Of a stretch of DNA of 64,000 nucleotides, positions 37,801-49,090 are shown piece after piece (position 1 is the stretch's first letter; every line of letters starts with the position of its first letter). Below the pieces are notes generated by a model. The model did not search any database. It saw nothing but the letters and a program-made list of their open reading frames with translations, and was not told the origin of the DNA. This stretch comes from Lethocerus indicus (taxonomy: Eukaryota; Arthropoda; Insecta; Hemiptera; Belostomatidae), in contig JACDQD010000004.1 of NCBI GenBank assembly GCA_019843655.1, forward strand, positions 26,671,872 through 26,735,871, written 5' to 3'. The position numbers and the translations under genes are program-made.

Positions 37801-39730
37801 TTTATTCAATTATTAATAATTTCTAACATTTATTAATAATTTCTAACATTTATTAATAATTTCTAACATTTATTAATGATTATTTGTTATTTCAAATACA
37901 GAATATTAATAAGTTGAGTCTTGCATAATCAAAGCATATTCTTGGGAGGAGCGAATGTATAAAAAATCTAATGTGAAATCTTGGTTCAGCAGGGATATAA
38001 ACTGAAAGGTCAAGTGTAAGAGATGCCTTCCCAACATGTTATTAAGCTTGGTTTGGGTGTGGGCCCTAAGGCCACACACAAAGAACCAGGGCAGCAGTGG
38101 ATATTTAACCAAGTAAAACAAATTAAGATTAAAGCAAGATTTCACTGCCAACAATGTTCCTACTTCTTGAACTACTAGAAACAAATCTAAGAAATCTGGC
38201 TTTCGTGGCTTAACAAAATCTAGTCTGACTGGTCTGGTCTGCTATTTGAATATGATAATTATATACACATGTGAACAGGAGGAACAAAGGGTTATAAGTC
38301 AATGTCAATACCCTGAGCCAATGTCTAAATATTCAAGGAACAGTATTTTATTTAAATATACATAAGGGGACCAGGGACATAAAACTAAGGGATCAGAGCA
38401 TTACATCAGAGTTTATGGGTCAATTATAAGAAACAAAGAAACTATAAATTAGATCTATATTTGATTTTGAAATCAAATAACCAATGACCATATTCCTCCT
38501 TTTTTTAAAGGCAGCATATTTTCTGTTACATTATAATCTCATGTGTTTGTTATTTATTATGTCTGTATACCATTTATAAGAATTCATTGCTTCACTCTTT
38601 CATCACTGATAGAATTCAACTTGTTTCTTCTTGTGTACAACATATTTATAACTGCCTATTTCATTGTCAATTAGCATAAATTATTTCAGAACCTACCAGA
38701 AGAAAATGATATATTTACCAGAGGGTTTAACAGAAGCGTGAGATGGCCCCAAACCTGGGAACTTCTTCCAGAAAGCATGAGGTGACTTTTTCTTAACAGA
38801 AGGAGGAGGCCTTCCCAAGCTGTTGGTCCCAGTGCTGCTGCTCGAGAAGCCAGAGTCCATGCTGCATGTAGCAGCAGTCGATAACAACTCATCAGTAGCA
38901 CCAATTGAAATCTCATCTCCATGGTTTACTGGCATTAGCATTGCCTCCACAGATAAATTGAGTTCATCTAGCACCTATAAGTTTTAATTATACGGTTATA
39001 ATATTATATTCTTAATCATTACCATTATATTACACAACTAGCATTACTTTAATAACATAGAGTTTAATGTAAAGAATATTTCCACCATTGATTTACTTTA
39101 ACTATAAATAAAAATGACTGTCGACAAATTAGGTCGATGGTGTGAATACAGAGATCATAACTTTTATGAGATAAGGAACATACTCTAGGCAGTCAATGTC
39201 ATTTTTGGTTTGATGACACACACAACATGCTTACTATACTAACAATGGGCGACAGTATTTAAAATACAATACGTTTTAAACATGCACAAATAAATTTTGT
39301 GAAATCGCGAGCTAATTTATTTAGCTAGATACTGATAAGTAATGCATACTTACCGTCATTCAATTTTTGTGTATTTGAGCAATACAACTTGAATATTTAA
39401 GAGGCACTGAATATATACATACTTCGATTACGTTAGTAACTCTATGGATGCACCGACCTGCTGGTGTTTTGAGTGGACGTAGCGCACCTCCTCCTCTATC
39501 TGGGAGGCGGATCTGATCTCTTCGTAGAGGTTCTCCTGGGTGCCGTACCTGGTCATGTAGGAGTGTCTCTTGTGGTGGAACTTGGCCGAAGGCTCATAGT
39601 ATGCGTAGGCGTACTCTTCGGGAGGAAACGGGGGCGGTGGCGGAAACCTTAGGAACGGCCTCCTCCCGACCGCCCCGCCGCTGCAAGAACTCCCACTGCT
39701 ACCCGCACTGCTGCAACCTTCACCCTCCAT
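28836..39730 (-). CDS. ARHGEF10: ARHGEF10-like Rho guanine nucleotide exchange factor
   Basis: Activates Rho GTPases by GDP/GTP exchange; vertebrate relatives act on RhoA/RhoB. Coding exons: 39730-39458 (exon extends to 39744), 38974-38719, 34357-34252, 34058-33881, 33595-33437, 33265-32969, 32861-32769, 32687-32466, 32379-32218, 32094-31915, 31678-31501, 31275-31136, 30901-30687, 30593-30311, 29842-29702 and 29369-28836. Phases close to 1138 residues (human 1279-1369). The DH domain spans about 290-500 ([60 protein letters not shown]). A PH-like segment covers about 510-700 ([17 protein letters not shown]). A C-terminal WD-like propeller covers about 750-1138, with [34 protein letters not shown] and [11 protein letters not shown], all diagnostic of ARHGEF10. 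The 34058 acceptor is the least certain. The ATG at 39730 has a good context but an upstream coding exon is possible. Confidence 0.93.
36338..36451 (-). other. Exon-like open segment ending in a stop, unknown
   Basis: The minus strand is open for 37 codons up to a TAA at 36338-36340. Its composition is more protein-like than the surrounding intron: a short Gln/Leu-rich start, then [20 protein letters not shown], then LICQL. It could be an alternative terminal exon of the ARHGEF10-like gene, the last exon of a nested gene, or chance. The upstream boundary is not clear; the nearest AG dinucleotides lack a good polypyrimidine tract. I do not recognise the family. Confidence 0.25.
36664..36686. 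repeat. (TAAAA)n pentanucleotide repeat
   Basis: Four to five tandem TAAAA units in the large intron of the ARHGEF10-like gene. Confidence 0.85.
37200..38215 (-). pseudogene. Possible degenerate DNase II-like sequence nested in the intron
   Basis: Two open blocks on the minus strand recall the lysosomal acid nuclease DNase II. The 5' block (about 38190-37914) has [26 protein letters not shown] and [10 protein letters not shown]. These are comparable in order and spacing to the DWYVVYKLP, INDT..LGRTLQPLY and YLMYNDQ elements of the family. The 3' block (about 37445-37200) has [20 protein letters not shown], then GKTFLMD and NPEVYT, comparable to the GHTKGVV.FD...FWLVHSVP, GQSFLC and NPYVY elements. 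The catalytic HxK-like histidines are not in a recognisable place, an in-frame stop precedes the 3' block, and about 450 bp of AT-rich sequence separates them. This is a tentative call from motif memory; chance similarity is not excluded. Confidence 0.3.
37811..37880. repeat. Three tandem copies of a 20-bp AT-rich unit
   Basis: TATTAATAATTTCTAACATT is repeated three times from 37811 to 37870 without error, followed by a partial fourth copy (TATTAATGAT). Confidence 0.95.
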
Positions 39731-40450
39731 ACTCCCGGAACATCCTAACAAAGAACACTAAACATGATCAGTCAAGTAGGTGGCTAATATAGCCATATAC
39801 TTATAACCGTATCTATTGTATAAATAGAAAATTTTAATTTTAATTTTTTTCTTCATATTAATATTCGTTTTATAAGACTATATTATATTTTTATTTCGTT
39901 CTATCCACTATAGGTGGAAGAAACGAAATTGCGCCGGTGATAATTTTACCAAAATTTTACAGACATGACTATTTTAAGCTAAATAGTTTCAGTTTCAGTT
40001 GAAAGCTAAATTTAGTTTCAGCAGATACAGTAAATATTCAATATACTTTCTCGGTAAAATTCAGTTCCCATTTCTTGCCGTTTAACAGACGCCAATGAGT
40101 CAATGCTTTTTATATGATAAGCATGCACTTTTGTGTTTGCCTACTTTGCAACAGATACGCGCATTCGCTATCTACGTATACTGCGTTTCTTGAGTGGGAT
40201 TATAGAAAAAAAAACCGCTTTCAGAGCGGACGAACAGGAGTTTATCTTGAGAAAATGTCTCGTTCTCGGTCAGGTCTGAGTTGACATAACTGTTCAAACG
40301 AACAGCGGGGCGGCCGCTCAGTTGGCGGCAGCACAGGCAAACAACCCGGTCGGATTCCAAGGGAATGGACCCTTCCACTCGTACACCCAAGAGAAATAAC
40401 ACGCCTACAAGAAAACTGTATACTGCCGCGGCTGTCTTCTTACCGATATT
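39731..40450 (-). promoter_or_regulatory. Upstream region of the ARHGEF10-like gene
   Basis: The coding exon extends to its acceptor at 39745-39747, so a 5' UTR exon lies further right. A GC-rich island at about 40180-40440 is the best place for the first exon and core promoter. It is open for 76 codons on the minus strand but has no ATG at its start and no recognisable product. No TATA box was identified. Confidence 0.35.
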
Positions 40451-43400
40451 TCTAATAACAAACGTTCCTGTCTATATGAATGATGAGAATAAAATGTTCA
40501 TGAGCAGTTCAGTTTGTTTTTTTAGCTAACTTATTCGTCTGGTTAGAATGAAGTTAAAGTTTTGTAGTCAAACTGTCTGGCCCGTCTGATCATGGTAACC
40601 CTGAAATGTACTATTATATCTTAGTTCTAGTGAGGTGTCTCGTTTGTAGTTGTAAGTTTGAGTGTAGTTGTTCTGGACTTGGGCCGCAATTAAAGTGAGC
40701 TGGGACCGCGTAGATAAATCTCTACATATCACCTATTTTGCCACTTGGGCCGCAGTATTAAATATTTACTTACTACATGGTTATACGGACAAAATTTGCC
40801 TGCCTCTAATCTATTATACTCTTAATAAATCCCTCGTTAAAAGCACAATTTAGCCTTCGATAAATTGTGGAATTGCCTTTGCGGCAGCCCCTAGCCCAAA
40901 GCAGCTGGCCTGGAGGTTCGGGACAAACACACACAAGTCGACAGTTAGTGTTTATTAACACTAGTTGACTCCAATTAATGGGGTCGACTCCTCTCGGTGG
41001 TCCTACTTCAAGAATTATTGCACTGTCCCGACTTTCCGGGCCCACAGACATACACTTCACTATGTACTAGATATTTAGAGCGAGGAAAGGGTAAACGCAT
41101 AAGAGGTTAAACAAAAAAGAAGGCGAGGGTGGAATTAATTGAGAACATTTTATTAATTCATCATCGCGAACATTGGACAACAAGGAAACGAGGATCACTT
41201 CTCTGGTCTGGGGATGTTCGACCTCAAATTCGACCCCAAAAAATTTGAAAATAGAATCGCAGACCTATTCATCACTTTAATGAGCATATACATCCCGTTG
41301 GGTTGGCTCGAGTCGTAAAAAATATAGGAGAGTTCTTACAATATAAACCTTCCAATTTTTTATGAATATGTAACTGTTATGAATTCCAGCCGAGACAGAA
41401 GGAATAAAAATGAGTGGTTGAGGACGGAGGAAAACGGAGGTAATTATGGGGTACACGCTCCCCTCGAAGCAGCTATAAACCACCGGGGCCGGTTAACGCA
41501 GATGTATTGCCAGAAATATTTTTGACATTTTTTTGCCGCTATAAATAAAATTTATTATTAATATAACGGGTCGAGACCCCGATTATAAATAGATATCTGT
41601 CACCGTTCGGAAGGGTACGTCGGCCCACCCATTTCTCAGGAAGAAAAAATATTGGAGCCTTTCATTATTACCAGTACGTTGGAAGTATGGAACTAAGATT
41701 GTTTTTATATTATGAAAAACATGTAACTTGCCGAATTAATTGTCATGGTAACTTATACGAAGTAAGATAAATAATATATTCTTTCAAAAAAAAATAATAG
41801 AGCAAACAATGCTACGAGTTTTCAAACTATCGGGTGCCTTTGTTAAATATTCAAAACCCTGGCGAACCACCAAAGGAATGATTTTACATTCATAGCGGGT
41901 ACCGCAGGATTCATGCGTCCCGCACAAGGTACTCTCGGTACTAACATATACCACCTTCGTGTACTATTCGGTGAAACACTAAAGAATTTATTTAGTGTAT
42001 TAGGCGGTAGAATAGTATTATAGTGCGAATTCTCCGGGCGAGGACGACGTGGGGCTGTTAGCTAGCGTGAAATCTGTTTTGGTCACAGGTCCCTTGTTGT
42101 TCGTTGGCTCCCAATAAAAGAAGTGCATCCCCAAGTAACCGGAGCACAATGAAAAACCGACCTGAGGAACGTGACCCTTATTTATTATATCAACAGGTGG
42201 TGGGCCAGAGCACGGTCGACCTGTGTGGCTCCCGAAAGACGGACCCTCCCCAAACCATCATTTCAGTGCCACTGTTAAGTGTTAAACCATTAAACATATC
42301 CCCCTCACACACAAGACAAAACCGGACAAGAACCGACTATGGTCGGTTAGGCCTTACAAACTCTCGAAATTGATACAAGTGAACCCAACTCTGTAATTGC
42401 AGTGTTCGCTAACTTCGAAATTTTACAACCTTTTAGTACTTCAACCCCCAAGCTTATACCACTTTCTGTTAGATTAAGGAATATATGGTTTTAATGTGTA
42501 TACATATACATGAACCAACGATTGTTAAATGTAAAGGGTAGGTGTAATCGGGGCGGTTGAAATTCCGGAGTATGGGCCGCCTTAAGGGCAACAAACGGAT
42601 TCATGAATATGAATAAAAATGCAAGGTATTGTCGATTGTTCGGCCGCCTGCCACAATCATGTCAGTATGGGAGTTATACGCCGGCACCTGGCATTTTCGG
42701 GAAATTTGGCCGAAATTACTAAAAATTAATTGAGAATTCGAATAAGATTAGGTGAAGCGAACTCGATACTATGTATGTCATGTAGGAAACAGATACCAGA
42801 CCGTGGACACTCCTCTATTGCTTAATTATGACCGTTTAAATGAATCATACATTTTTTTGGAATGCACAGTGGTAGTGGAGTGACCGGGCAGACAGGTAAA
42901 AACCTCGTGAAGATGAGGAACAGCCGAAAACGGCCTAACCAAAGGCCAGACCAGCGAGCGGCGACAGACTGGATTACATTTATGTTATAAATGAATAATC
43001 TGGTTAGATTCAACGCCTTGTTAATGTGGCATTTTTTTGTCCGCGTACCGGACAGAATAAAGGCTTTTAATGACCAAATTATCCGTCCGAATCGGCCTTC
43101 GTAATTACGAGGATTCAAAAGTCGCGGTTGACATTCCACCAGCCTCTTTCGAATTATATTACACAACGTTCGTAATAGACCGAATTAAACATTCCAGAAA
43201 CCGGTCCGTAGGGGAGCCGTGTGATGGCACTAGCCGCCCATTAGAAATGCTTCTATACGTGTATTTTAAAATCAATCTTTAACGAGCCCAGCCCATTTTG
43301 TTAACCGTTCCGTTTCGTCCTCGTTTAATTTATGGCCGTTCAACAGAGATTTGAAATACTCGAGGGGTGTACTTATTTGATTTTTTAAATTGAATCAATG

Positions 43401-43735
43401 TTGATTGGTTCCAAACATTCAATCAAAAGAATCAGGAAAAAATAGGCAAGCTCTGTATCATTGCAATATACATAAAACTGCTCAACGTAAATAAACGGAT
43501 TAATTTAACGTTTTTGTTTTTTCTTTTACGAGCAGATTTCATTTTAATCGAGTGCCAGACAGTGATAAAAATTACTTAGCACACAACTGATTTTATGAGG
43601 TAAAAGGCGTATAAACTGTAACTAAATTTGCCTAGAATCAGAACAAACAAAAGCAGAAATAACTAGTGGTTGTAAATTATACCAATATGATATAGTACGA
43701 CTTGCCCCTATAACATAAAAATATTTAAGAATACC

Positions 43736-43885
43736 TGTTTTGTGGTCTACGAGGGTTTTGAATACCGTAGATTTCGTGTGTTTCTGTCACACTCAGGGGG
43801 CGCTAGTTAATCTGTGCAAGCGCACCCAACGAACTTTAGTTAAGTACATTTCCTAGTTACTAAGTAGGGCGCTAGTTTCATAATT
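43736..43885. repeat. Second, single-unit copy of the composite repeat from 11-12 kb
   Basis: 43740-43785 matches the 3' part of the 181-bp duplication (TGTGGTCTACGAGGGTTTTG, then CGTAGATTTCGTGTGTTTCT). It runs directly into CACTCAGGGGGCGCTAGTTA and one minisatellite-type unit (GTGCAAGCGCACCCAACGAA and GTTAAGTACATTTCC). It ends with GGGCGCTAGTTTC. So the two modules that are about 400 bp apart at 11 kb are adjacent here, which shows they belong to one repeat family. Confidence 0.85.
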
Positions 43886-45280
43886 CTCAGTAGCAAGGTT
43901 ATTATTATTCTTTTGATTACAATAAACATTAAATAATAAATTTTAATTATTAATCGTAAGCTGTGCCTAGACCACTCTGGTATGAAATAGCCTGCTCAGT
44001 TAATTTTGTAGACTAAATCCCATATCGTGGGCACCCAACAAGAATAAGATGGCCGGTTATACAAGTTTATTCATATTATGTTTACTCCCAGTCATATATG
44101 TCTGTCTACTACTATTCCTAGAACTCTAAACTAATAATATACGACTGTGTAGGAAACTGCGTGGAGATGATTTACTGCCGCCGGCTGCTGATTATTGACT
44201 TGAGAAAGAGGAAGGAGGACGTTTTTGAAATGAAAAAATATGAATACAGGGACACACACAAACGAATCAATTTTCTGCATTCATTTATAATATTCTATTT
44301 CAGATTGGAAATAACGAATAATGTGACTGTTTCGAAAATTTATATTATTATCACTGATTTGATTCTGCAATGCTTCATTAAAGATTATATAAAATAACAG
44401 GTAAAACGATTGAATATGGAAGCCCTTTAAAGGGATACAGGTATACTAAAATGTTTCAAGGGCTCGCAGTATATGGAAAGATAAACTAAAATATAAAAAG
44501 TATGCTGAAGGAGAGATTGAAGAACTGGAAATAAAGTCTTGAAACTTCAGCGCGTTTATTGACGACGTTCGTAACTTTCGCCTCTTTCCAGTTTTTAACA
44601 CGCAATGAAAAAATTATATACTAAACAGAGAAGTTGCTGTCAATTACTTTATTTAGCACGTCCGTTCAGTGCTTACAAACGTACGAACAGATGGAGATAG
44701 GTTGAAGTTCTAACTAAATATCTTTTAGGGTCATTCAAATTCTTTCCATCCGCTCGAAGTTCGGATGATAGATCGAACGTTAAAAGATGAAATTGATAGG
44801 GCTAACAAGGGAACGGGGAAGGTGATAGGCGACACTACCGACAGATTCCTAGACCCCAGGGGAATTCCAATAAACCCCGGCCTAATTGCTTCACTTACAA
44901 TCCTTTCCAAACGTTAGTCTCCAGAAGTGGACGACCACTCGGGTATTCTAATGGAAACCACTTATACTAATGCCTCCTTACCTCCCGAGGACCCCGCCAA
45001 CCCCATTAAACCGCTCGCCTTCTATAACCGCCCTCGCGCCAAATATTAAAATGTTACGCTTCGCCGATTGAGGAAAAGGTATCCACGTCTAAATCCCAAA
45101 TTAAGGTTTAAGAAAAACATGTCTTTGAAATTGTGTCAATTAAAATATGACCGCGATATTATCAAAAACTGTTACCGTTTTGCAAGAAAACAATTTTGAA
45201 AATGTTCAGTACAAACCGCTGTGATAAAGTGAGTAAACGCGACAGCGTACCCATAAAAATCGCACATTTAGCCGATTGAC

Positions 45281-45296
45281 GGGGGGGGGCGGGGGG
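45281..45296 (+). repeat. G-run with quadruplex potential
   Basis: Nine G, one C, six G, followed by AGCGTCGCGCGC. A similar G7-C-G7 run lies at 58500-58514. Confidence 0.7.
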
Positions 45297-46336
45297 AGCG
45301 TCGCGCGCACAATGTATTGCGCATTAACGGTATAGAACTCCCTACTCTATAATAATATTACACAAATATTATTTTAAAAATTATAGCGATTTTCCCAATT
45401 ATTTGGGCTTATCGCAGAGTTCGAAGTGCAGGCCCCGAATAGATCCCAGTTCTTAGACATAGTCATACGCCAAAAGGGAAGGAAAGGAACGATTCGGGAG
45501 AGAAAGGAAATTTATCCGGAGTGCATTGGGCCCATAACGAAGTTCGCGTAACGCTCTTCGAGTGCTTTCGATTCGTACCGAAAAAAGGCTGGGGGCCGAA
45601 GAAGGGGCGGCACAATAAAACAAATGAGGACGTGAAAGAAGAAGAGGAGCCCCCCTTCCCGTCCCTCTTCAAAAACAAATGGGAAACGAGTCGTCCGCGA
45701 CAGACCATTAAAATGTTCCGGAATAGCTTATGAAGGAGAGCGCGGTGCTTCTCCGAAGACATGGCGTCTGTCTCGTCTGTGTAGGGTCGTTATGTCTGGA
45801 GATTTGGGCCGCGTCCAGGGCACTCTTCTCGCTCTACCGTAAACAGTGCCACTCTTAAAACGTGGAGCTCGTGTAAGCGCGTTACCATCTGTCAGAAGGC
45901 CGAGCCCGCACTTATATCACTTACTGCCCCCATTGTACTGTTGTTACCGCGGACGACAACGTTGTTGGTTCTAATCGATACTTGAAATATGCTATAAGCG
46001 AATGATCCAATGCTAGGACTCAATAAAAAGTTTAAAACTTGATCTCAAAATCCTCAATTCGTCTCAAATGTAAATCACACTTTCATCAATATTAACAAGC
46101 GTCTCCTCTCGTTTGTTTGGTCCAACGCTAGACGGGTTTCGGCTTTCCGCCGTAACCTGTAGCATTCTCCCAGGTTCCATGCATCATATCGATACTATCT
46201 TTTACAAACTGACAAATACTAATCAATATATTATACATTCATTGTATACAATAAACAAATAATGAAAATATATGCATTTTGGGCCGCTTGCCTTTCTATA
46301 TTTATATAAATAGATTTTGGGACGTCCTTTAAGTTG

Positions 46337-46366
46337 CCATATGTCTATTATATAATAGACATATGG
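46337..46366. repeat. Perfect 30-bp palindrome
   Basis: CCATATGTCTATTAT and its exact reverse complement ATAATAGACATATGG are joined without a spacer. It could extrude as a cruciform or mark the centre of an inverted insertion. The flanking bases do not extend the symmetry. Confidence 0.95.
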
Positions 46367-49023
46367 TAATATAATGTGGTATAATAATAGAGAAAGTTAC
46401 AAACCCGAGAATATAATTTGGCACTAGTGAAATCGTTTCTCTTTTCTACTCGAGCATGAGCGCTTAGTCATTGTGCTTGTCGGTGCTTTCGGGACGCAGC
46501 GATATTTTAAGAACTTTCGACCTTATTGGTAATCGAAAACCCAACTGGCCGAAAGCTGAGTTGCACACTATCCTGTTATTATAGTGGTGTTCCAAAAGTA
46601 ACATCGATCTAGCATGTGGTCAAGAAGACGAGAGGAAACAGAAATGAAAGTCTTTCAGTTCGCATAAATTCAACCCTCACATTGTTTACACACAAATAAA
46701 GTGTGTGTGCTGACTTTGCCATAAATTGTTTGTCATAAATTTAGAGATAAATTTAACACCGAATTGCCCAATTTGTCCCTTTTTAATCAAATTTGTAGAT
46801 ACGATTTAAATAATGACAATCAGTAGTTCAGTTATAAAGGAACCCGACGAGTGGATAGTAACGGGGCTATTTACATAAAATAATACATAAATACGAAATA
46901 TAGTCGTAATATATACACGCAGTTTGACTTTACAACCGAATTTCTTCATATTAAATTTAGAGATAAACCGCCATTCTGCAATTTGTTCGGACAGTAATAA
47001 CGCCAGTAAATTAGGCAAACCTGCCGGAATATCTCGGACCTCTAGGGATAGAGGGCCGGTTATTTTTCACCGCTGACGGCCATCCTATATATTCTTATTC
47101 GGCTCGATTAATTTTTATATTTAAATTTCACCGACGGCTTAACAACGGCGAGGAAAGGCAATAAATTCCTCCACCCGCCTATAACCGGGCGAGTTATAAA
47201 TAAATGTAAAGCTGAGGGTCGGGAGTCGCGAAAGACGGAGCCGCCAGGTCGCGCTCAACACCGCTCCGACGTCTGAATAGGACAGAGAGGAGATAGGAAA
47301 TATACTGCCGGCCGTTTTAATCCAGAATCTGGCGGCGAACCGAGAGATCGCAATTAACGTAAGGACGACAAAGCGAAGACTGCTCGTCGCCTAATAGCTA
47401 ATACAATTATACCAATTAAAAAGACAAGTATAGTAAACTACACACGTTAAACCTGTTGGACCTGTTCCGTTTGGCGGGCTCCTCTGCCTACTACGAGCCG
47501 CCTACCAGGCCGTTCCTCATTAGAGGCGGCAAAGGAGCTCATCCTTCATGATGGACCATGTTCGCTCGTGCATAACCTCCGGCTTGCCGTCCGCCGAGGC
47601 GTAAATAAATCAACAGTCCCAGTTCAACAAACACAAACGCGGTCGCTAATAGTTTCAGCACGGTCAACATTCCGAGATCTCGTTAAATAGACGTTCTCCG
47701 TTGGACAACGGTCGCTGCGAATTAGAAACGGCCGTCTCGATGCAATATACTGGAACCCGGAATAACAACAGTAGAGCAGGCAGATTGAACAGTCTAACGG
47801 CGGGTGGAACAAAAAATTTATTTTCGCGGGAATAAAACGTAGACGGAAAACAAAAAACAATGTATGGGGAGAGGAAGCCTTTCGGGGGACAAGGGAAAAA
47901 ATAAAGTTAACGCCCATTGATGCCGAGCGGGCTGGATTTAAAGGACTGAGGCGCATTACCCGCTGGATATAAACAGCTCGGAAAAAAGGGAGGAGAAAGC
48001 GCGCCTATTCTACCGACGAAACGTAGGAATACAAAATGGGGACACAAAAAGATTTAGAGATGCTAAAAACACAATTCTCCCAACAATGCCTTTGTAGGGA
48101 ATTACAGAGCCCACGCTCACTGTCGGACAATGGAACGCACTTATCGTCACACTCCACGTTTTCAATTATTTAAATAAATATCCTCCCGGGCGCCCTGCCC
48201 AATCGGGGTACTCGGTCGGTGAGTAACGTTTTCCATTTACGTTTATTGATACATCCACCAACGAGGGAGCCGTTTATTTATAATAGCGGCACAATTAACG
48301 CCTTTGAAATACGCCACTGATAATTCTAATCGCTCATGTATAGAGAGAGAGTCAGGGGGTCATCGGGAATCGGGGATGTATTATTTCAACGAAGGCGTTA
48401 TTCTAGGAGTAAATTTAAAATCGGGAAACAATCTCTTAGCAGCTGGATTAAAACCGGGTACATAAACTGCATCCTATTTGTGCAACTTAAAATCGAACTT
48501 GGAAAACGTTTAAAACGACCAGCGGAGGCCGCTCACGTCTACTTGGAACAGTTAATATCTGCGTCTTTGATATTTTATTTATACCGACAGGTATAAGCCG
48601 TCACAATTACAAACAAAAGGAACAAGTCAATTGAAATGTCCACAATGTATTTTTGAAAATAAAAACGCGAAAAACAGGAATAAAAGCGGCATTTCGAATA
48701 ACGATCAACTAAACACGAAGCAATCCGGATATAAAAATAATGAGTGTGGCCGAAGCGAGTACACGTCGTTCGACCGCCGCGACATTCTCGAAAGCAATTA
48801 ATTAGATATTCTTACGGGCGGCCGTTTAAATGTAAATACACCGTTTACATAAGACTCGGGCATAGAAGGTAGGTGGGGAAGGGGGTAAGTAAAAATAGCT
48901 CAAAAAAGAGAGGAATGCCGAGTCCGGCATTTAGTGGAACGGCATTCTCAGAGTGTCACGTCGTCGGCGGTGACCAACGTTTAAACGGCCCCAATTTGTC
49001 ATTCCGATGTGGCGCGGGTGGGG

Positions 49024-49090
49024 GTGAGAGGGAGGGAGAGATAGAGAGAGAGAGAGAGAGATGGAGGGAGGGAGGGAGGGAGGGAGAGAG
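49024..49090. repeat. GA / GGGA purine tract
   Basis: About 67 bp of pure G and A on the plus strand except one T on each side of the central AGAG run. The middle is (GA)n and the right part is (GGGA)n. Confidence 0.9.

Larger units (their letters stand above)
34358..38718 (-). other. Large intron (about 4.4 kb) of the ARHGEF10-like gene
   Basis: Bounded by the donor at 38718 and the acceptor at 34358, with phases matching across (G + AT). It is mostly AT-rich. Within it are an exon-like open segment at 36338-36451, a possible DNase II-like remnant at 37200-38215, an (AAAAT)n tract and a 20-bp triplicate. All other introns of this gene are under about 600 bp, so this one has grown by insertion or hosts alternative or nested transcription. 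Confidence 0.75.

Noticed and set aside
39428..39457. Extension of the first ARHGEF10-like exon to the donor at GTAATC (about 39432)
   Set aside because: That donor would leave two bases, and joining them to the next exon creates an in-frame stop. The CAG|GTCGGT donor at 39457 keeps the frame.
42104..42373. Plus-strand open frame of 89 codons starting at a CTC/alternative start
   Set aside because: Starts without ATG, has no family resemblance and no splice signals consistent with an exon.
45463..45762. Minus-strand open frame of 99 codons rich in Phe, Ser and basic residues
   Set aside because: Open frames exist on both strands over the same bases, which points to composition rather than coding.
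47455..47610. Open segments on both strands with protein-like wording (for example YYEPPTRPFLI on plus, KPEVMHERTWSIMKDELL on minus)
   Set aside because: No acceptor or donor fits either frame, and I recognise no family. Could be conserved non-coding sequence.
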